From contig JAATGV010000042.1 in assembly GCA_015654475.1 (NCBI GenBank), forward strand, positions 1 to 64,000: DNA of 64,000 bases, in the 5' to 3' direction. Under the pieces are notes generated by a model that saw only the letters and a list, made by a program, of their open reading frames with translations, had not been told where the DNA came from and made no database searches. Positions 26,967 to 35,828 of this stretch are shown here, piece by piece; position 1 is the first letter of the stretch, and the number at the start of each line of letters is the position of its first letter. The DNA is from Actinomycetales bacterium (lineage in GTDB: Bacteria > Actinomycetota > Actinomycetes > Actinomycetales > Microbacteriaceae). A program made the translations under genes and the position numbers.

Positions 26967-27689
26967 CTAATGGCCCATGCCCAAGCCACCGTCCACAGGG
27001 ATGACGGCACCCGAGATATATGCCGCATCGTCGCCGGCGAGCCACGCGACCACGCGCGCCACCTCTTCAGGCGCCGCAAACCTGCCCGCAGGAATGCTCT
27101 TCTTGTATTCGTCCTGAATGTGTTCGGGCAAAGCGGCGGTCATCTCGGTCTCGATAAAGCCGGGAGCAACGACATTAGCCGTGATACCTCGCGAGCCGAT
27201 CTCGCGGGTGATCGAGCGAGCGATTCCCACAAGGCCCGACTTCGACGCAGCGTAGTTGACTTGGCCACCGGATCCGTAAAGCCCGACGACGCTCGAAATA
27301 AGCACAATCCTGCCCCATTTCGCTTTCAACATGGACTTCACGACTCGGCGCACCGTACGAAAAGCTCCGGACAGGTTGGTGTCGATGACCGTTTCGAAGT
27401 CCTCATCCGTCATGCGCAGCAACAACGTGTCGCGGGTGATGCCTGCGTTGGCAACGAGCACATGAATGGGGCCGAGGGTGCGCTCGACCTCGGCAACCGC
27501 CGCATCCAGGCTGTCGCCGTCGGTGACGTCCGCGTGCACGGTGAGCGCCCCATCGGGACCCTCGCCCGAACGTGCGGTTACCGCGACCAGGTAGCCGCGG
27601 TCGATGAACTCACGAGCGATCGATCGGCCAATCCCACGGTTCCCGCCTGTCACAAGGACGACGGTTTCTTCTGGACGATGATCGTTCAC
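26967..27689 (-). CDS. fabG: 3-oxoacyl-ACP reductase (FabG-like SDR)
   Basis: The 240-residue protein is a classical short-chain dehydrogenase with the NADPH motif VTGGNRGIGRS (about 13-23), NAG (about 80-82) and the catalytic S/Y/K of ISSVVGLYGSGGQVNYAASKSG (serine, Y145-like tyrosine, lysine). The C-terminal GFIETEMT and SGAVIPVDGG are typical of FabG, the keto-reductase of fatty acid elongation. The GTG at 27687-27689, with GAGAGGG 5 bases upstream, is preferred to the ATG at 27716. It faces serB convergently and is divergent from the DUF3099 gene. Confidence 0.9.
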   Translation of the reverse strand: MNDHRPEETVVLVTGGNRGIGRSIAREFIDRGYLVAVTARSGEGPDGALTVHADVTDGDSLDAAVAEVERTLGPIHVLVANAGITRDTLLLRMTDEDFETVIDTNLSGAFRTVRRVVKSMLKAKWGRIVLISSVVGLYGSGGQVNYAASKSGLVGIARSITREIGSRGITANVVAPGFIETEMTAALPEHIQDEYKKSIPAGRFAAPEEVARVVAWLAGDDAAYISGAVIPVDGGLGMGH

Positions 27690-27804
27690 GATTTCCCTCT
27701 CATTTCGTCGACGCAAACGGGGCCGTTCGGTCCCTCTCGCCGTAGACTGGTTGCCCAGCCACCGAAAGTACTTTACCGGCCATTTGCAGGAGGCGCTGAG
27801 CGAG

Positions 27805-28086
27805 ATGAAAGACTATCGACCGCCTTCGATCACGTCTGCGCCTGCATCTACCGACCAGGATCGCCATAGGCGCATGGTCAACTATGGCACCGCGATGTCA
27901 ATTCGCGCGGTTTGTATCCTTGCAGTTTTCGCTTTGCCTGGGTGGTGGCGAATCATTCCAGCATTTGCTGCGGTTTTGCTCCCTTACGTGGCGGTGATCG
28001 GCGCAAATATGCCACGGCCGACTACTCGAACGAGCACCCCTCACGATCCACGTGACCTCGCTTCCGGAAGGAAGATCGATGATTGA
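27805..28086 (+). CDS. DUF3099 family membrane protein
   Basis: The 93-residue product contains two probable membrane segments (about 30-46, MSIRAVCILAVFALPGWW, and about 50-70). DUF3099 proteins of unknown function occur throughout Actinobacteria and usually lie near SURF1 or cytochrome oxidase factor genes, as here. The ATG at 27805 has an AGGAGG sequence about 12 bases upstream; the frame extends back to 27751. It overlaps the following small gene by 8 bases. The C-terminal tail is short and charged (RDLASGRKIDD). Confidence 0.78.
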   Translation: MKDYRPPSITSAPASTDQDRHRRMVNYGTAMSIRAVCILAVFALPGWWRIIPAFAAVLLPYVAVIGANMPRPTTRTSTPHDPRDLASGRKIDD

Positions 28087-28294
28087 GCCTTCGGCTGCGA
28101 CGGGCGATGTGATCTGCTCTCGTGCCGAATGCACCAACGAGGCGACGTGGCTGATCTATTGGCGCAACCCCCGCATCCACGCGGCAGATAGAACGAAAAC
28201 CTGGTCTGCGTGCGACGAACATCACGAATTCCTTACCCGTTATCTCGAGTCGCGTGGGTTCCCTGTCAGCACCGAATCGAGGAGCACGCGGTGA
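28079..28294 (+). CDS. Small cysteine/histidine-containing hypothetical protein
   Basis: I do not know the function of this 71-residue protein. It has three cysteines and an HH pair (CSRAEC, then SACDEHHEFL), which might bind zinc, and a conserved-looking WLIYWRNPRIH segment. It overlaps DUF3099 by 8 bases and the SURF1 GTG by 4 bases, so it is translated within the same operon, and similar small genes accompany SURF1 in other Actinobacteria. A role in cytochrome oxidase assembly is only an inference from position. Confidence 0.7.
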   Translation: MIEPSAATGDVICSRAECTNEATWLIYWRNPRIHAADRTKTWSACDEHHEFLTRYLESRGFPVSTESRSTR

Positions 28295-29229
28295 AGGACT
28301 TCCGGTTTTTGCTCTCACGGGAGTGGCTTGGATATTTCGCGTTTCTCGTCGTGTTCGCGATCGTCTGCGTGATGCTGAGCAATTGGCAGTTCTCCCGCGG
28401 CCAAGAGGCGGCAGAGCGGAATGCCTCGATTGCGGCGAACTGGGATGCGACGCCGCAACCGCTGAGTTCGATCATGGCTTTCGATTCGGTCGTTGATGAT
28501 TCGACCCGATATCACCCAGTGCAGATCACTGGCACATATTTGCAGGCAGCGGCCCTGCTTGTGCGCAACCGCACCCACAACGGGCAAGCAGGTTTCGAAC
28601 AGATCGTCCCTATCAGGGATGCGGCAACCGGCCAGTTATTCGTCGTCTCTCGCGGATGGATCATCAGCGATGCGAAGAACGGGGTGCCCGCGTCGGTGCC
28701 TTCGCCGCCTAGCGGCACGGTCACGGTGGTCGCCCGCCTCAATGCCGGCGAGCAGAGCCTAGGCAGGCAGAGCCCGGCGGGCCAGATAGCAAGTATTGCC
28801 CTTGGCGACGTATCGGAGTTTCTGGCCGACCAGGGCATCACTGATCCGCTCTTCACCGGTGGCTACGGTCTGCTCGTCACAGAAACTCCTGCGGCATCCG
28901 CGTCACTAGTTCTCGCCGACCCGCCGAGCTATAACGAGGGGATGCACTGGTCGTACGCCATTCAATGGGTAGCGTTCGCCGTGCTTGGCGCGATCGGCTT
29001 TGTGTACGCGCTACGCACGACTCGAAGGCAGCAGCGCGAAGATGCCGAGGAGCCACCAATCGCCGAGGAGACAGACAGCACCGACCCCATCGAGGCCACA
29101 TACCGAGAACCTGCCGGCACCGGCGCGAACTACCGCGACTCACATCAACGTGAGCGTCGTCGACCGCGAAAAATCGATGAAGACTCCGCATATGAAGACG
29201 CCATACTCGAATCGGCTAACCGAGACTGA
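28291..29229 (+). CDS. SURF1 family cytochrome oxidase biogenesis protein
   Basis: SURF1/Shy1 proteins help insert heme into cytochrome c oxidase subunit I. The 312-residue product has an N-terminal transmembrane helix (about 12-30, GYFAFLVVFAIVCVM), the extracytoplasmic part with FEQIVPIRDAATGQLFVVSRGWI, and a second helix at about 215-235 (HWSYAIQWVAFAVLGAI). The C-terminal tail beyond 240 is long and rich in charged residues. The GTG at 28291 has GGAG 7 bases upstream and overlaps the previous stop. It converges on the ABC-F gene. CtaA lies at 36825, so several oxidase factors are near. Confidence 0.85.
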   Translation: MKDFRFLLSREWLGYFAFLVVFAIVCVMLSNWQFSRGQEAAERNASIAANWDATPQPLSSIMAFDSVVDDSTRYHPVQITGTYLQAAALLVRNRTHNGQAGFEQIVPIRDAATGQLFVVSRGWIISDAKNGVPASVPSPPSGTVTVVARLNAGEQSLGRQSPAGQIASIALGDVSEFLADQGITDPLFTGGYGLLVTETPAASASLVLADPPSYNEGMHWSYAIQWVAFAVLGAIGFVYALRTTRRQQREDAEEPPIAEETDSTDPIEATYREPAGTGANYRDSHQRERRRPRKIDEDSAYEDAILESANRD

Positions 29230-29237
29230 AGCCTCAG

Positions 29238-30836
29238 TTAAGCGAGACTGACCAGGTCGGCGTAGTCGGCATGCCAGTAGTCCTCCGTGCCATCCGGAAG
29301 AATCAGCACGCGCTCGGGGCTGAGCGCCTGCACCGCACCCTCATCGTGAGTCACCAGCACAACGGCGCCCTCGTATTGCCGCAACGCATCCAATATCTGC
29401 TCGCGACTTGCAGGATCGAGGTTGTTGGTCGGCTCATCGAGCAACAGCACGTTGGCTGACGATACAACGAGCATTGCGAGCGCGAGGCGCGTCTTCTCCC
29501 CACCAGAGAGCACTCCAGCAGGCTTGAACACATCGTCACCGACGAACAGGAATGAACCGAGCACACTACGGCATTCCGTTTCGGAGAGGTTAGGAGACGA
29601 CGAGACCATGTTCTCAAGCACGCTGCGCTTCACGTCAAGGGTCTCGTGCTCCTGCGCGTAATACCCGAGCGTTAGCCCGTGGCCGGCGATCACCCGTCCA
29701 GAATCTGGTTTGTCAATGCCTGCCAACATGCGAAGAAGCGTTGTCTTGCCTGCACCATTCAGGCCAAGCACGACCACTCGAGTGCCTCGATCGATCGCGA
29801 GATCCAGACCAGCAAAAATCTCGAGCGAGCCATAACTCTTCGACAATCCCTCGGCTTGCAGAGGCGTCTTTCCACATGGCGCGGGCTTGGGAAACCGCAG
29901 TGACGCGACTCGCTCTGACTGGCGTTCCTCATCCAACCCATCCAAAAGGCGCTCGGCACGAGCGAGCATCTGATGTGCGGCCGCAGCCTTGGTGGCCTTG
30001 GCCCCGAACCGCGCTGCCTGCGCCTGAAGGGCGCCAGCCTTCTTCTCCGCGTTTGAGCGTTCGCGGCGGCGCCGCTCCTCGTCGGCAGCCCGCTGCCGCA
30101 GATACAGCTTCCACCCCATGTTGTAGATGTCGATCACAGAACGATTGGCGTCCACATAAAAAACACGGTTGACCACGTCCTCCACCAGATTCACATCGTG
30201 ACTGATCACAATGAGCGCACCACGGTAGCCGGACAGGAAAGTTCGAAGCCACACAATCGAATCGTGATCGAGGTGGTTCGTCGGCTCGTCAAGTACCATC
30301 ACGTCAGCATCGCTGAACAAGATTCGGGCAAGCTCGATACGGCGACGCTGCCCGCCGGAGAGCGTCTTGAGCGGCTGGCCGAGCACACGATCGTCCAGCC
30401 CAAGATTGGCCGCGATCGTGGCCGCCTCAGCTTCGGCAGCATAGCCCCCCGCAGCGACAAACTGTGCGTCGAGATTGCCATATTTACGCATAGCGTCCTC
30501 AACGACGGCAGGATCAGCGGAGGCCATGTCATTTTGGGTCTTCTCCATGCGAACCACGAGTTCGCCGAGGCCCCGCGCATTCAAGATTCGAGTCTTCGCA
30601 AGCTCTTCCGGGTCGCCGACGCGCGGATCCTGCGGCAAGTATCCGAAGACACCGCGCGTCGTGACCTCACCGGAGGTCGGCGCAAGCTCTCCGGCCAACA
30701 CGCGTGTGAGAGTGGTTTTGCCCGCACCATTGCGGCCAACGAGCCCAACCCGTTCGCCTGCTTCCACGGTAAATGTCACGTCGCTCATCAGCGTTCGGGC
30801 GCCGATGCGTATCTCAAGGTTTTTAACGGAAAGCAC
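29238..30836 (-). CDS. ABC-F family ATP-binding protein
   Basis: The 532-residue protein has two ABC domains without membrane segments. Domain 1: Walker A GRNGAGKTT (about 34-42), LSGGQRRR and LDEPTNHLD. A helical, arginine-rich linker with RRRRERSNAEKKA (about 255-275) follows. Domain 2: Walker A GLNGAGKTT (about 355-363), LSGGEKTR and LDEPTNNLD. ABC-F proteins act on the ribosome in translation, and some give antibiotic resistance by target protection. The linker is of moderate length, so I call it a translation factor. It converges on SURF1 and is divergent from bioY. Confidence 0.88.
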   Translation of the reverse strand: MLSVKNLEIRIGARTLMSDVTFTVEAGERVGLVGRNGAGKTTLTRVLAGELAPTSGEVTTRGVFGYLPQDPRVGDPEELAKTRILNARGLGELVVRMEKTQNDMASADPAVVEDAMRKYGNLDAQFVAAGGYAAEAEAATIAANLGLDDRVLGQPLKTLSGGQRRRIELARILFSDADVMVLDEPTNHLDHDSIVWLRTFLSGYRGALIVISHDVNLVEDVVNRVFYVDANRSVIDIYNMGWKLYLRQRAADEERRRRERSNAEKKAGALQAQAARFGAKATKAAAAHQMLARAERLLDGLDEERQSERVASLRFPKPAPCGKTPLQAEGLSKSYGSLEIFAGLDLAIDRGTRVVVLGLNGAGKTTLLRMLAGIDKPDSGRVIAGHGLTLGYYAQEHETLDVKRSVLENMVSSSPNLSETECRSVLGSFLFVGDDVFKPAGVLSGGEKTRLALAMLVVSSANVLLLDEPTNNLDPASREQILDALRQYEGAVVLVTHDEGAVQALSPERVLILPDGTEDYWHADYADLVSLA

Positions 30837-30924
30837 TAAGGAAAGCCAATCTTTTGGTAGCTGGGAACACCCGAATGGAACAGAGCCCGACCTAGTATAT
30901 GACTATCGACATTCAGGAGGACCT

Positions 30925-31551
30925 GTGACTATCGCTGCAGCTGGGCGGATCCGCCCCGTACTCATTGACCGGATCGTCTCGCGAGGCGTGGGCGTCTCGG
31001 TTGCGCTCGTTGGATTCGGAGTGCTTCTCATCGCCCTGCTTGCTCAGGTGAGCATTCCGCTGCCCTTCTCGCCTGTGCCGATTACCGGGCAGACACTCGG
31101 CGTCATGCTCGTTGGCGCCGCGTTCGGGGCCAACCTCGGTGCGATCACCCTGCTGAGCTATGCCGTTATCGGCGTCATTGGTGTTCCCGTGTTCAGCGAC
31201 TTCTCCGGTGGCCTGCACACAGTAACGACTCCCACATTCGGCTACATTGTCGGCTTCATCGCTGCCGCCTACATCATCGGATGGCTTTCGGAGCGCCAGT
31301 GGGACCGCACGCCGATTCGAGCGATCATCGCCTTCGGTGTTGCAAGCGCGGTGCCGTTTTTGACCGGAGTGCCTTATCTCGCGTTCGCGTTGAGCGCGTC
31401 CGGCTCGCCAGTGGACGCCGGGCAAGCCATACAGCTCGGCCTCATACCGTTCATTTTGCCAGGCATTGTCAAATGGGCCCTCATGGCAGCCCTGCTTCCC
31501 GCTGCGCACGCAGTTCTGACACGGATAAGCAAACGGCGCACGCAGGGGTGA
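30925..31551 (+). CDS. bioY: Biotin transporter BioY
   Basis: The 208-residue protein is the S component of an energy-coupling-factor or stand-alone biotin importer. It has about six hydrophobic segments, with the motif PFSPVPITGQTLGVML (about 48-63), GAAFGANLGA and FSDFSGGLHTVTTPTFGYIVGF, which contains the biotin-binding part. AGGAGG lies 4 bases before the GTG at 30925. I see no bioM/bioN genes next to it. It implies the cell imports biotin. It is convergent with the Ppx-like gene. Confidence 0.9.
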   Translation: MTIAAAGRIRPVLIDRIVSRGVGVSVALVGFGVLLIALLAQVSIPLPFSPVPITGQTLGVMLVGAAFGANLGAITLLSYAVIGVIGVPVFSDFSGGLHTVTTPTFGYIVGFIAAAYIIGWLSERQWDRTPIRAIIAFGVASAVPFLTGVPYLAFALSASGSPVDAGQAIQLGLIPFILPGIVKWALMAALLPAAHAVLTRISKRRTQG

Positions 31552-31575
31552 GTAATTGCTGGCAGGCGCTAGCTG

Positions 31576-32520
31576 CTAAGCGAAGGCGGTAACAGCCGAG
31601 GCCGCAAGGCCATCGAGAATATCGTTGATGCTCGTCGTCACGGTGGTCAACGGATGACCGGCGGCGGACATCTCTGCCGCGATTCGCGTGATTACCTCTC
31701 GCCAGATCAATGCACCCGCCGCCGTGACAGCGACCCTGCCCGCTTTCATGAACGGTAAAGCTGCAAGCTCGGCGTGAGCCATCCTACTGAGTCGGTCGGC
31801 AGAGGCCAGCACGGTCTCAACAGGCAGCTGGACCCCGTGTACGCCGCCTGCATCCGGGTCGCGCAAGCCGACAGCATAGGCAGTAACCGTCGCGATCGTG
31901 CCGGATACGCCAATGAGGTGACGAGCCGCGGCAACCGGCACCACAGCCAAAGCGCTGTCCAGCTGAGACGCGGTATCGGCGACCACGTGCGCTCGTTGCT
32001 CCTCGGTGGCTGGATCGTTCGCAAACCAACGCTCCGTGAGCCGCACACTGCCGATATTCATCGAATACGCTGCCGACGGAGTATCGGTTCCCGCCACGAT
32101 CTCAGTGCTTCCGCCGCCAAGGTCGACGAGGACACAAGGCTCCCCCGCCAGTTGAGGCAACGATCCCAAAGCGCCGGAAAAAGAAAGCGCAGCCTCCTCT
32201 TCCCCCGAAATGATCTCGGGAGCCACGCCGAGGATGCCCGTGACGGGATCGATGAAGGACGCTCGATTCGACGCGTCGCGCGTTGCCGACGTCGCCCCAA
32301 ACCGCAAAGCCTGAACGCCGTACTCGCGGCACAACGCCGCATAGTCGCGCACGACCGCGATACTGAGTGCCAGCGCTTCGCCGTCGAAGGCTCCCGTTCG
32401 GTCGACACCCTTGCCAAGACGCGTGATCGTGTTGCGCCGTAGGAGCTGCTCACCGTCGTGGCCGACGATCAACAGCCGAATGGAGTTGGTGCCACAATCA
32501 ATGCCGGCCCGTATGGTCAC
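31576..32520 (-). CDS. Ppx/GppA family phosphatase (exopolyphosphatase-like)
   Basis: The 314-residue protein is an ASKHA-fold phosphatase: the first ATP-like motif DCGTNSIRLLI (about 8-18), ISGEEEAALSFSGAL (about 99-113) and LVDLGGGSTEIVAG (about 131-144). Members degrade polyphosphate or the pppGpp 5'-phosphate; in mycobacteria close homologues (Ppx1) degrade polyphosphate. It lies downstream of sufT on the same strand (9 bases between), so it may be cotranscribed with the Suf operon. There is no DUF/HD domain, so this is the short type. Confidence 0.87.
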   Translation of the reverse strand: MTIRAGIDCGTNSIRLLIVGHDGEQLLRRNTITRLGKGVDRTGAFDGEALALSIAVVRDYAALCREYGVQALRFGATSATRDASNRASFIDPVTGILGVAPEIISGEEEAALSFSGALGSLPQLAGEPCVLVDLGGGSTEIVAGTDTPSAAYSMNIGSVRLTERWFANDPATEEQRAHVVADTASQLDSALAVVPVAAARHLIGVSGTIATVTAYAVGLRDPDAGGVHGVQLPVETVLASADRLSRMAHAELAALPFMKAGRVAVTAAGALIWREVITRIAAEMSAAGHPLTTVTTSINDILDGLAASAVTAFA

Positions 32521-32529
32521 GAATCCAAC

Positions 32530-32877
32530 CTAAATCGCGAACCCGAGGGCCCGCATCATGTCCCTGCCCTCGTCAGTAATGCGCTCGGGCCCCCAGGGAG
32601 GCATCCACACCCAATTGACCCGAAATCCATCCACAATGCCGTCAAGAGCTTGCGCGATGTCGTCTTCTATCATGTCGGTGAGTGGGCAACCAGCGCTTGT
32701 GAGCGTCATGCTGATGATCAGAACACCCTCATCGTCGAACGTCAGGTCGTACACGAGACCAAGGTTGACGATATCCACCGATATCTCAGGATCGTAAACC
32801 GCGCAAAGCGCCTCTTCGATCTGGTCGTACTTGGCCGCCGGAATGACCGTTTGCTCAGTTGGTTCAGGTGTCGTCAT
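32530..32877 (-). CDS. sufT: SufT/MIP18 family iron-sulfur assembly factor
   Basis: The 115-residue protein belongs to the MIP18/DUF59 family (SufT), which helps deliver Fe-S clusters to target proteins. It has the motif DPEISVDIVNLGLVYD (about 29-44) and the conserved cysteine of TLTSAGCPLTDMI (about 58-70). In Actinobacteria SufT is the last gene of the suf operon, as here, where it lies 9 bases downstream of sufC. Confidence 0.92.
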   Translation of the reverse strand: MTTPEPTEQTVIPAAKYDQIEEALCAVYDPEISVDIVNLGLVYDLTFDDEGVLIISMTLTSAGCPLTDMIEDDIAQALDGIVDGFRVNWVWMPPWGPERITDEGRDMMRALGFAI

Positions 32878-32886
32878 GATTTGCCT

Positions 32887-33654
32887 CTACGAGAGTGGTG
32901 TTCCTGCAGGAAGGTAACGATCGTATCCCTCATCTTCCAACCGTTCTGCGAGATCAGCGCCGCCCTCTTCGGCGATTCGGCCATCAACGAACACGTGCAC
33001 GAACTGGGGGGTGATGTAGCGCAGGATACGGGTGTAGTGCGTGATCAACAGCACGCCCATCTGCGTCTTGTCATGCACACGGTTCACGCCCTCTGAGACG
33101 ATACGGAGCGCATCGACGTCGAGTCCGGAGTCGGTCTCATCCAAAATCGCGAACTTCGGCTCAAGAAGATCCATCTGCAGAATCTCATGTCGTTTCTTCT
33201 CGCCACCGGAGAAGCCCTCGTTCACATTCCGTTCGAGGAACACCGGATCCATTCGCAGATCGCTCATCGACGTCTTGACCCTGCCGACCCATTCACGCAG
33301 TTTGGGTGCCTCCCCCGCCGTCGCCGTCTTGGCCGTACGCAGGAAATTGCTCACCGTGACTCCGGGGATCTCCACGGGATACTGCATCGCGAGAAAGAGA
33401 CCGGCACGCGCGCGCTGGTCGACCGTCATCGCAAGCATGTCTTCGCCATCGAGCACGACACTGCCTCCAGTGACCTTGTATCGAGGATGGCCTGCGAGCG
33501 AATAGGCAAGAGTCGACTTGCCCGATCCGTTCGGGCCCATGATGGCATGGATTTCGCCCGTTCCGATGGTGAGATCGACCCCCTTGAGGATCGGCTTCTC
33601 CCCCTGCTCGGTCTCGACGCTGACATGCAAGTCGTTGATTACCAAAGTGGACAT
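32887..33654 (-). CDS. sufC: Fe-S cluster assembly ATPase SufC
   Basis: SufC is the ATPase of the SufBCD scaffold; it drives the conformational change by which SufB and SufD assemble an Fe-S cluster. The 255-residue protein has Walker A GPNGSGKST (40-48), the signature FSGGEKKRHEI (about 150-160), Walker B ILDETDSGLD and LLITHYTRIL with the catalytic histidine. It is a soluble ABC protein. It sits 36 bases downstream of the Rieske gene on the minus strand, within the suf operon. It would need an intact SufB to work in the standard way. Confidence 0.95.
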   Translation of the reverse strand: MSTLVINDLHVSVETEQGEKPILKGVDLTIGTGEIHAIMGPNGSGKSTLAYSLAGHPRYKVTGGSVVLDGEDMLAMTVDQRARAGLFLAMQYPVEIPGVTVSNFLRTAKTATAGEAPKLREWVGRVKTSMSDLRMDPVFLERNVNEGFSGGEKKRHEILQMDLLEPKFAILDETDSGLDVDALRIVSEGVNRVHDKTQMGVLLITHYTRILRYITPQFVHVFVDGRIAEEGGADLAERLEDEGYDRYLPAGTPLS

Positions 33655-33690
33655 GTTCTCATCTTCCTTTATGTAAAGCTTTCTGGCGCA

Positions 33691-34056
33691 CTACTCGGGT
33701 TTCGGCAACAGCGCGCCCTGTGCGCTGACGTAGATATCGCCGTCGCGAATCTCTGTCTCAAAGACAGGAACCGGTTCATAGGCGGGAAGCGTTGTTGGCC
33801 AACCGGATTTCAAATCAAACTTGGCACCGTGAGCCCAGCACTCGATCTCGCAATCTTCGACGAACCCTTCCGAGAGCGAGATGTCACCGTGCGAGCAACG
33901 ATCGCCGATGGCAAAAACATCTCCAGCGGAATCACGCACAAGCGCGACATCAACATCTCCAAGTCGCAGCTTCAGCGACTTGCCTGGCTGCAAATCCTCA
34001 AGCGGGCACACAAGCACTTTGTCGTCGGACATTGTCTCTAGCTGTTCCTCTTTCAT
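33691..34056 (-). CDS. Rieske-type non-heme iron-sulfur protein
   Basis: The 121-residue product has the Rieske [2Fe-2S] motifs CSH (about 52-54) and CWAH (about 71-74), where two cysteines and two histidines bind the cluster. Such single-domain Rieske ferredoxins (NirD/BphF-like) are soluble electron carriers, and in Microbacteriaceae and relatives one lies between sufD and sufC. A role as electron donor or cluster sink for Suf is inferred from position. The start could be the ATG at 34056 or 24 bases later at 34032; neither has a strong ribosome binding site. It lies 14 bases after sufD. Confidence 0.9.
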   Translation of the reverse strand: MKEEQLETMSDDKVLVCPLEDLQPGKSLKLRLGDVDVALVRDSAGDVFAIGDRCSHGDISLSEGFVEDCEIECWAHGAKFDLKSGWPTTLPAYEPVPVFETEIRDGDIYVSAQGALLPKPE

Positions 34057-34070
34057 ATGCGGGGCATGTT

Positions 34071-35234
34071 TCAGATGACGGTATGGGCGAGTTCTGCCTC
34101 AAGTGCCACAACAAGCCGCTCTTCAAGTGCGGCATCGCCGATTTGTTGCACTATTTCCATCAAGAAACCCTGCACAACGAGACGGCGCGCCTCGGATTCG
34201 CTGATGCCACGCGATTGCAGATAGAACAAGTGCTCATCATCGAATCGGCCTGTCGCCGAGGCATGGCCGGCACCGACGATCTCTCCCGTCTCGATTTCGA
34301 GATTGGGTACGGAATCGGCTCGTGCACCATCCGTGAGGATCAGGTTCCGGTTCTGCTCGTAGGTGTCGGTCTGGTACGCATTCTCCCGAATCAGCACATC
34401 CCCGATCCACACGGTACGAGCCGACTCGCCCTGAAGGGCACCCTTATAAGTGACCCGGGACACACAGTTCGGCTCGTTGTGGTCAACGAAGAGCTGCTGT
34501 TCGAAGTGCTGGCCAGCATCGGCGAAATACAGGCCGAGAAGCGATACGCTGCCGCCTGGGCCGCCGAAGTGTGCTGAGGGAGTGATGCGGACGAGATCCC
34601 CACCAAGTGTCACGATGATGTGTTTGATGACCGCGTCTCTGCCGACCTTGATGAAATGCGTTGCCGCGTGCGTCGCGGTGCGATTCCAGTCTTGAATGCT
34701 CACAAGAGTGAGACGCGCGCCGTCGCCGACAACGACTTCGACGTTCTCCGCGAGTCGCGCTAGACCGCGGTTATCGAGCACGACGAGTGCAGACGAACCG
34801 CTGCCAGCCGTTATCACCGTGTGTGCCGCGCGCGGAGCATCTCCGAGCTCGCTGCGGCTGACGACGACAGACTCGGCCAGCGAGGCGTCCTTGTCAATAT
34901 TCACGACGAACGCCTCGGCGAAGCTCGACCACGCCGACGCCGACACGCGATCTTCCGGAACTTTGCCGGAGGATCCGATCACGGAATCGTCGCGGGGCAC
35001 CCACCCGCTCGACACGCCAGCGACACTCGACGCAGCCAGAGGGTACCGCGACCCGTCAAGATCTCCGAGAAGCGGAGCAAGCCGATCTTGCGGGGTCAGC
35101 TTCCAGAATGGCTCCCTGCCCGTGATCTCGGCGAAATCCTGAACATCATACGAATGGAACCGGTCGGATCGAGTCTGTACCGGCTTATGCCACTGGCCAT
35201 CGGAGTGGGCCTCGATCCCATGCTGCGCTGCCAC
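34071..35234 (-). CDS. sufD: Fe-S cluster assembly protein SufD
   Basis: SufD pairs with SufB; its conserved histidine is needed for cluster building and iron entry. The 387-residue protein is a SufBD beta-helix with GKVPEDRVSASAWSSF in the N-terminal part, ATHAATHFIKVGRDA (about 190-204), and the C-terminal GAGHASATGRFDDEHLFYLQSRGI (about 320-345), which contains the conserved histidine. The GTG start follows the sufB stop with only 3 bases between. It is intact, in contrast to its partner. Confidence 0.93.
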   Translation of the reverse strand: MAAQHGIEAHSDGQWHKPVQTRSDRFHSYDVQDFAEITGREPFWKLTPQDRLAPLLGDLDGSRYPLAASSVAGVSSGWVPRDDSVIGSSGKVPEDRVSASAWSSFAEAFVVNIDKDASLAESVVVSRSELGDAPRAAHTVITAGSGSSALVVLDNRGLARLAENVEVVVGDGARLTLVSIQDWNRTATHAATHFIKVGRDAVIKHIIVTLGGDLVRITPSAHFGGPGGSVSLLGLYFADAGQHFEQQLFVDHNEPNCVSRVTYKGALQGESARTVWIGDVLIRENAYQTDTYEQNRNLILTDGARADSVPNLEIETGEIVGAGHASATGRFDDEHLFYLQSRGISESEARRLVVQGFLMEIVQQIGDAALEERLVVALEAELAHTVI

Positions 35235-35783
35235 GGCCTAGCCCACCGACCCTTCCATCTGAAGTTCAATAAGTTTGTTCAACTCGAGGGCGTACTCCAT
35301 GGGCAGCTCACGAGCGATCGGCTCGATGAAGCCACGAACGATCATCGCCATCGCCTCTGCCTCGGCCATACCGCGGCTCATCAGGTAGAAGAGCTGCTCC
35401 TCGCTCACCTTCGACACAGTGGCCTCGTGGCCCATCTGCACGTCATCCTCGCGAATGTCCACGACGGGGTAGGTGTCGGAGCGTGAGTGCGCATCGACTA
35501 GTAACGCGTCGCAGCGGACGGTGTTCGCCGCGTGGTGCGCGCCGCGCTCGATGCGGACCTCGCCGCGGTAGGACGCTCGACCGCCAGCACGCGCGATCGA
35601 CTTGGAAACAATCGACGAACTCGTGTGCGGCGCCATGTGAATCATCTTCGCGCCAGCATCTTGATACTGACCCTCGCCCGCGAACGCGACGGACAACGTC
35701 TCACCGCGGGCATACTCGCCGACCAAGTACACGCTCGGGTATTTCATCGTCACCTTGGAGCCGATGTTGCCGTCGATCCACTC

Positions 35784-35797
35784 CATCGTTGCCCCTT
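35784..35797 (-). promoter_or_regulatory. Potential internal ribosome binding site and ATG after the sufB amber codon
   Basis: On the minus strand GAAGGGG, then CAACG, then ATG gives a purine-rich sequence 5 bases before a start codon at 35784-35786. It begins the 182-residue C-terminal part of SufB. The bases also encode His-Glu-Gly-Ala-Thr, so the match may be chance. Confidence 0.4.
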
Positions 35798-35828
35798 CGT
35801 GGGCGATGGCGCGTTTAGTGACCAGGTT

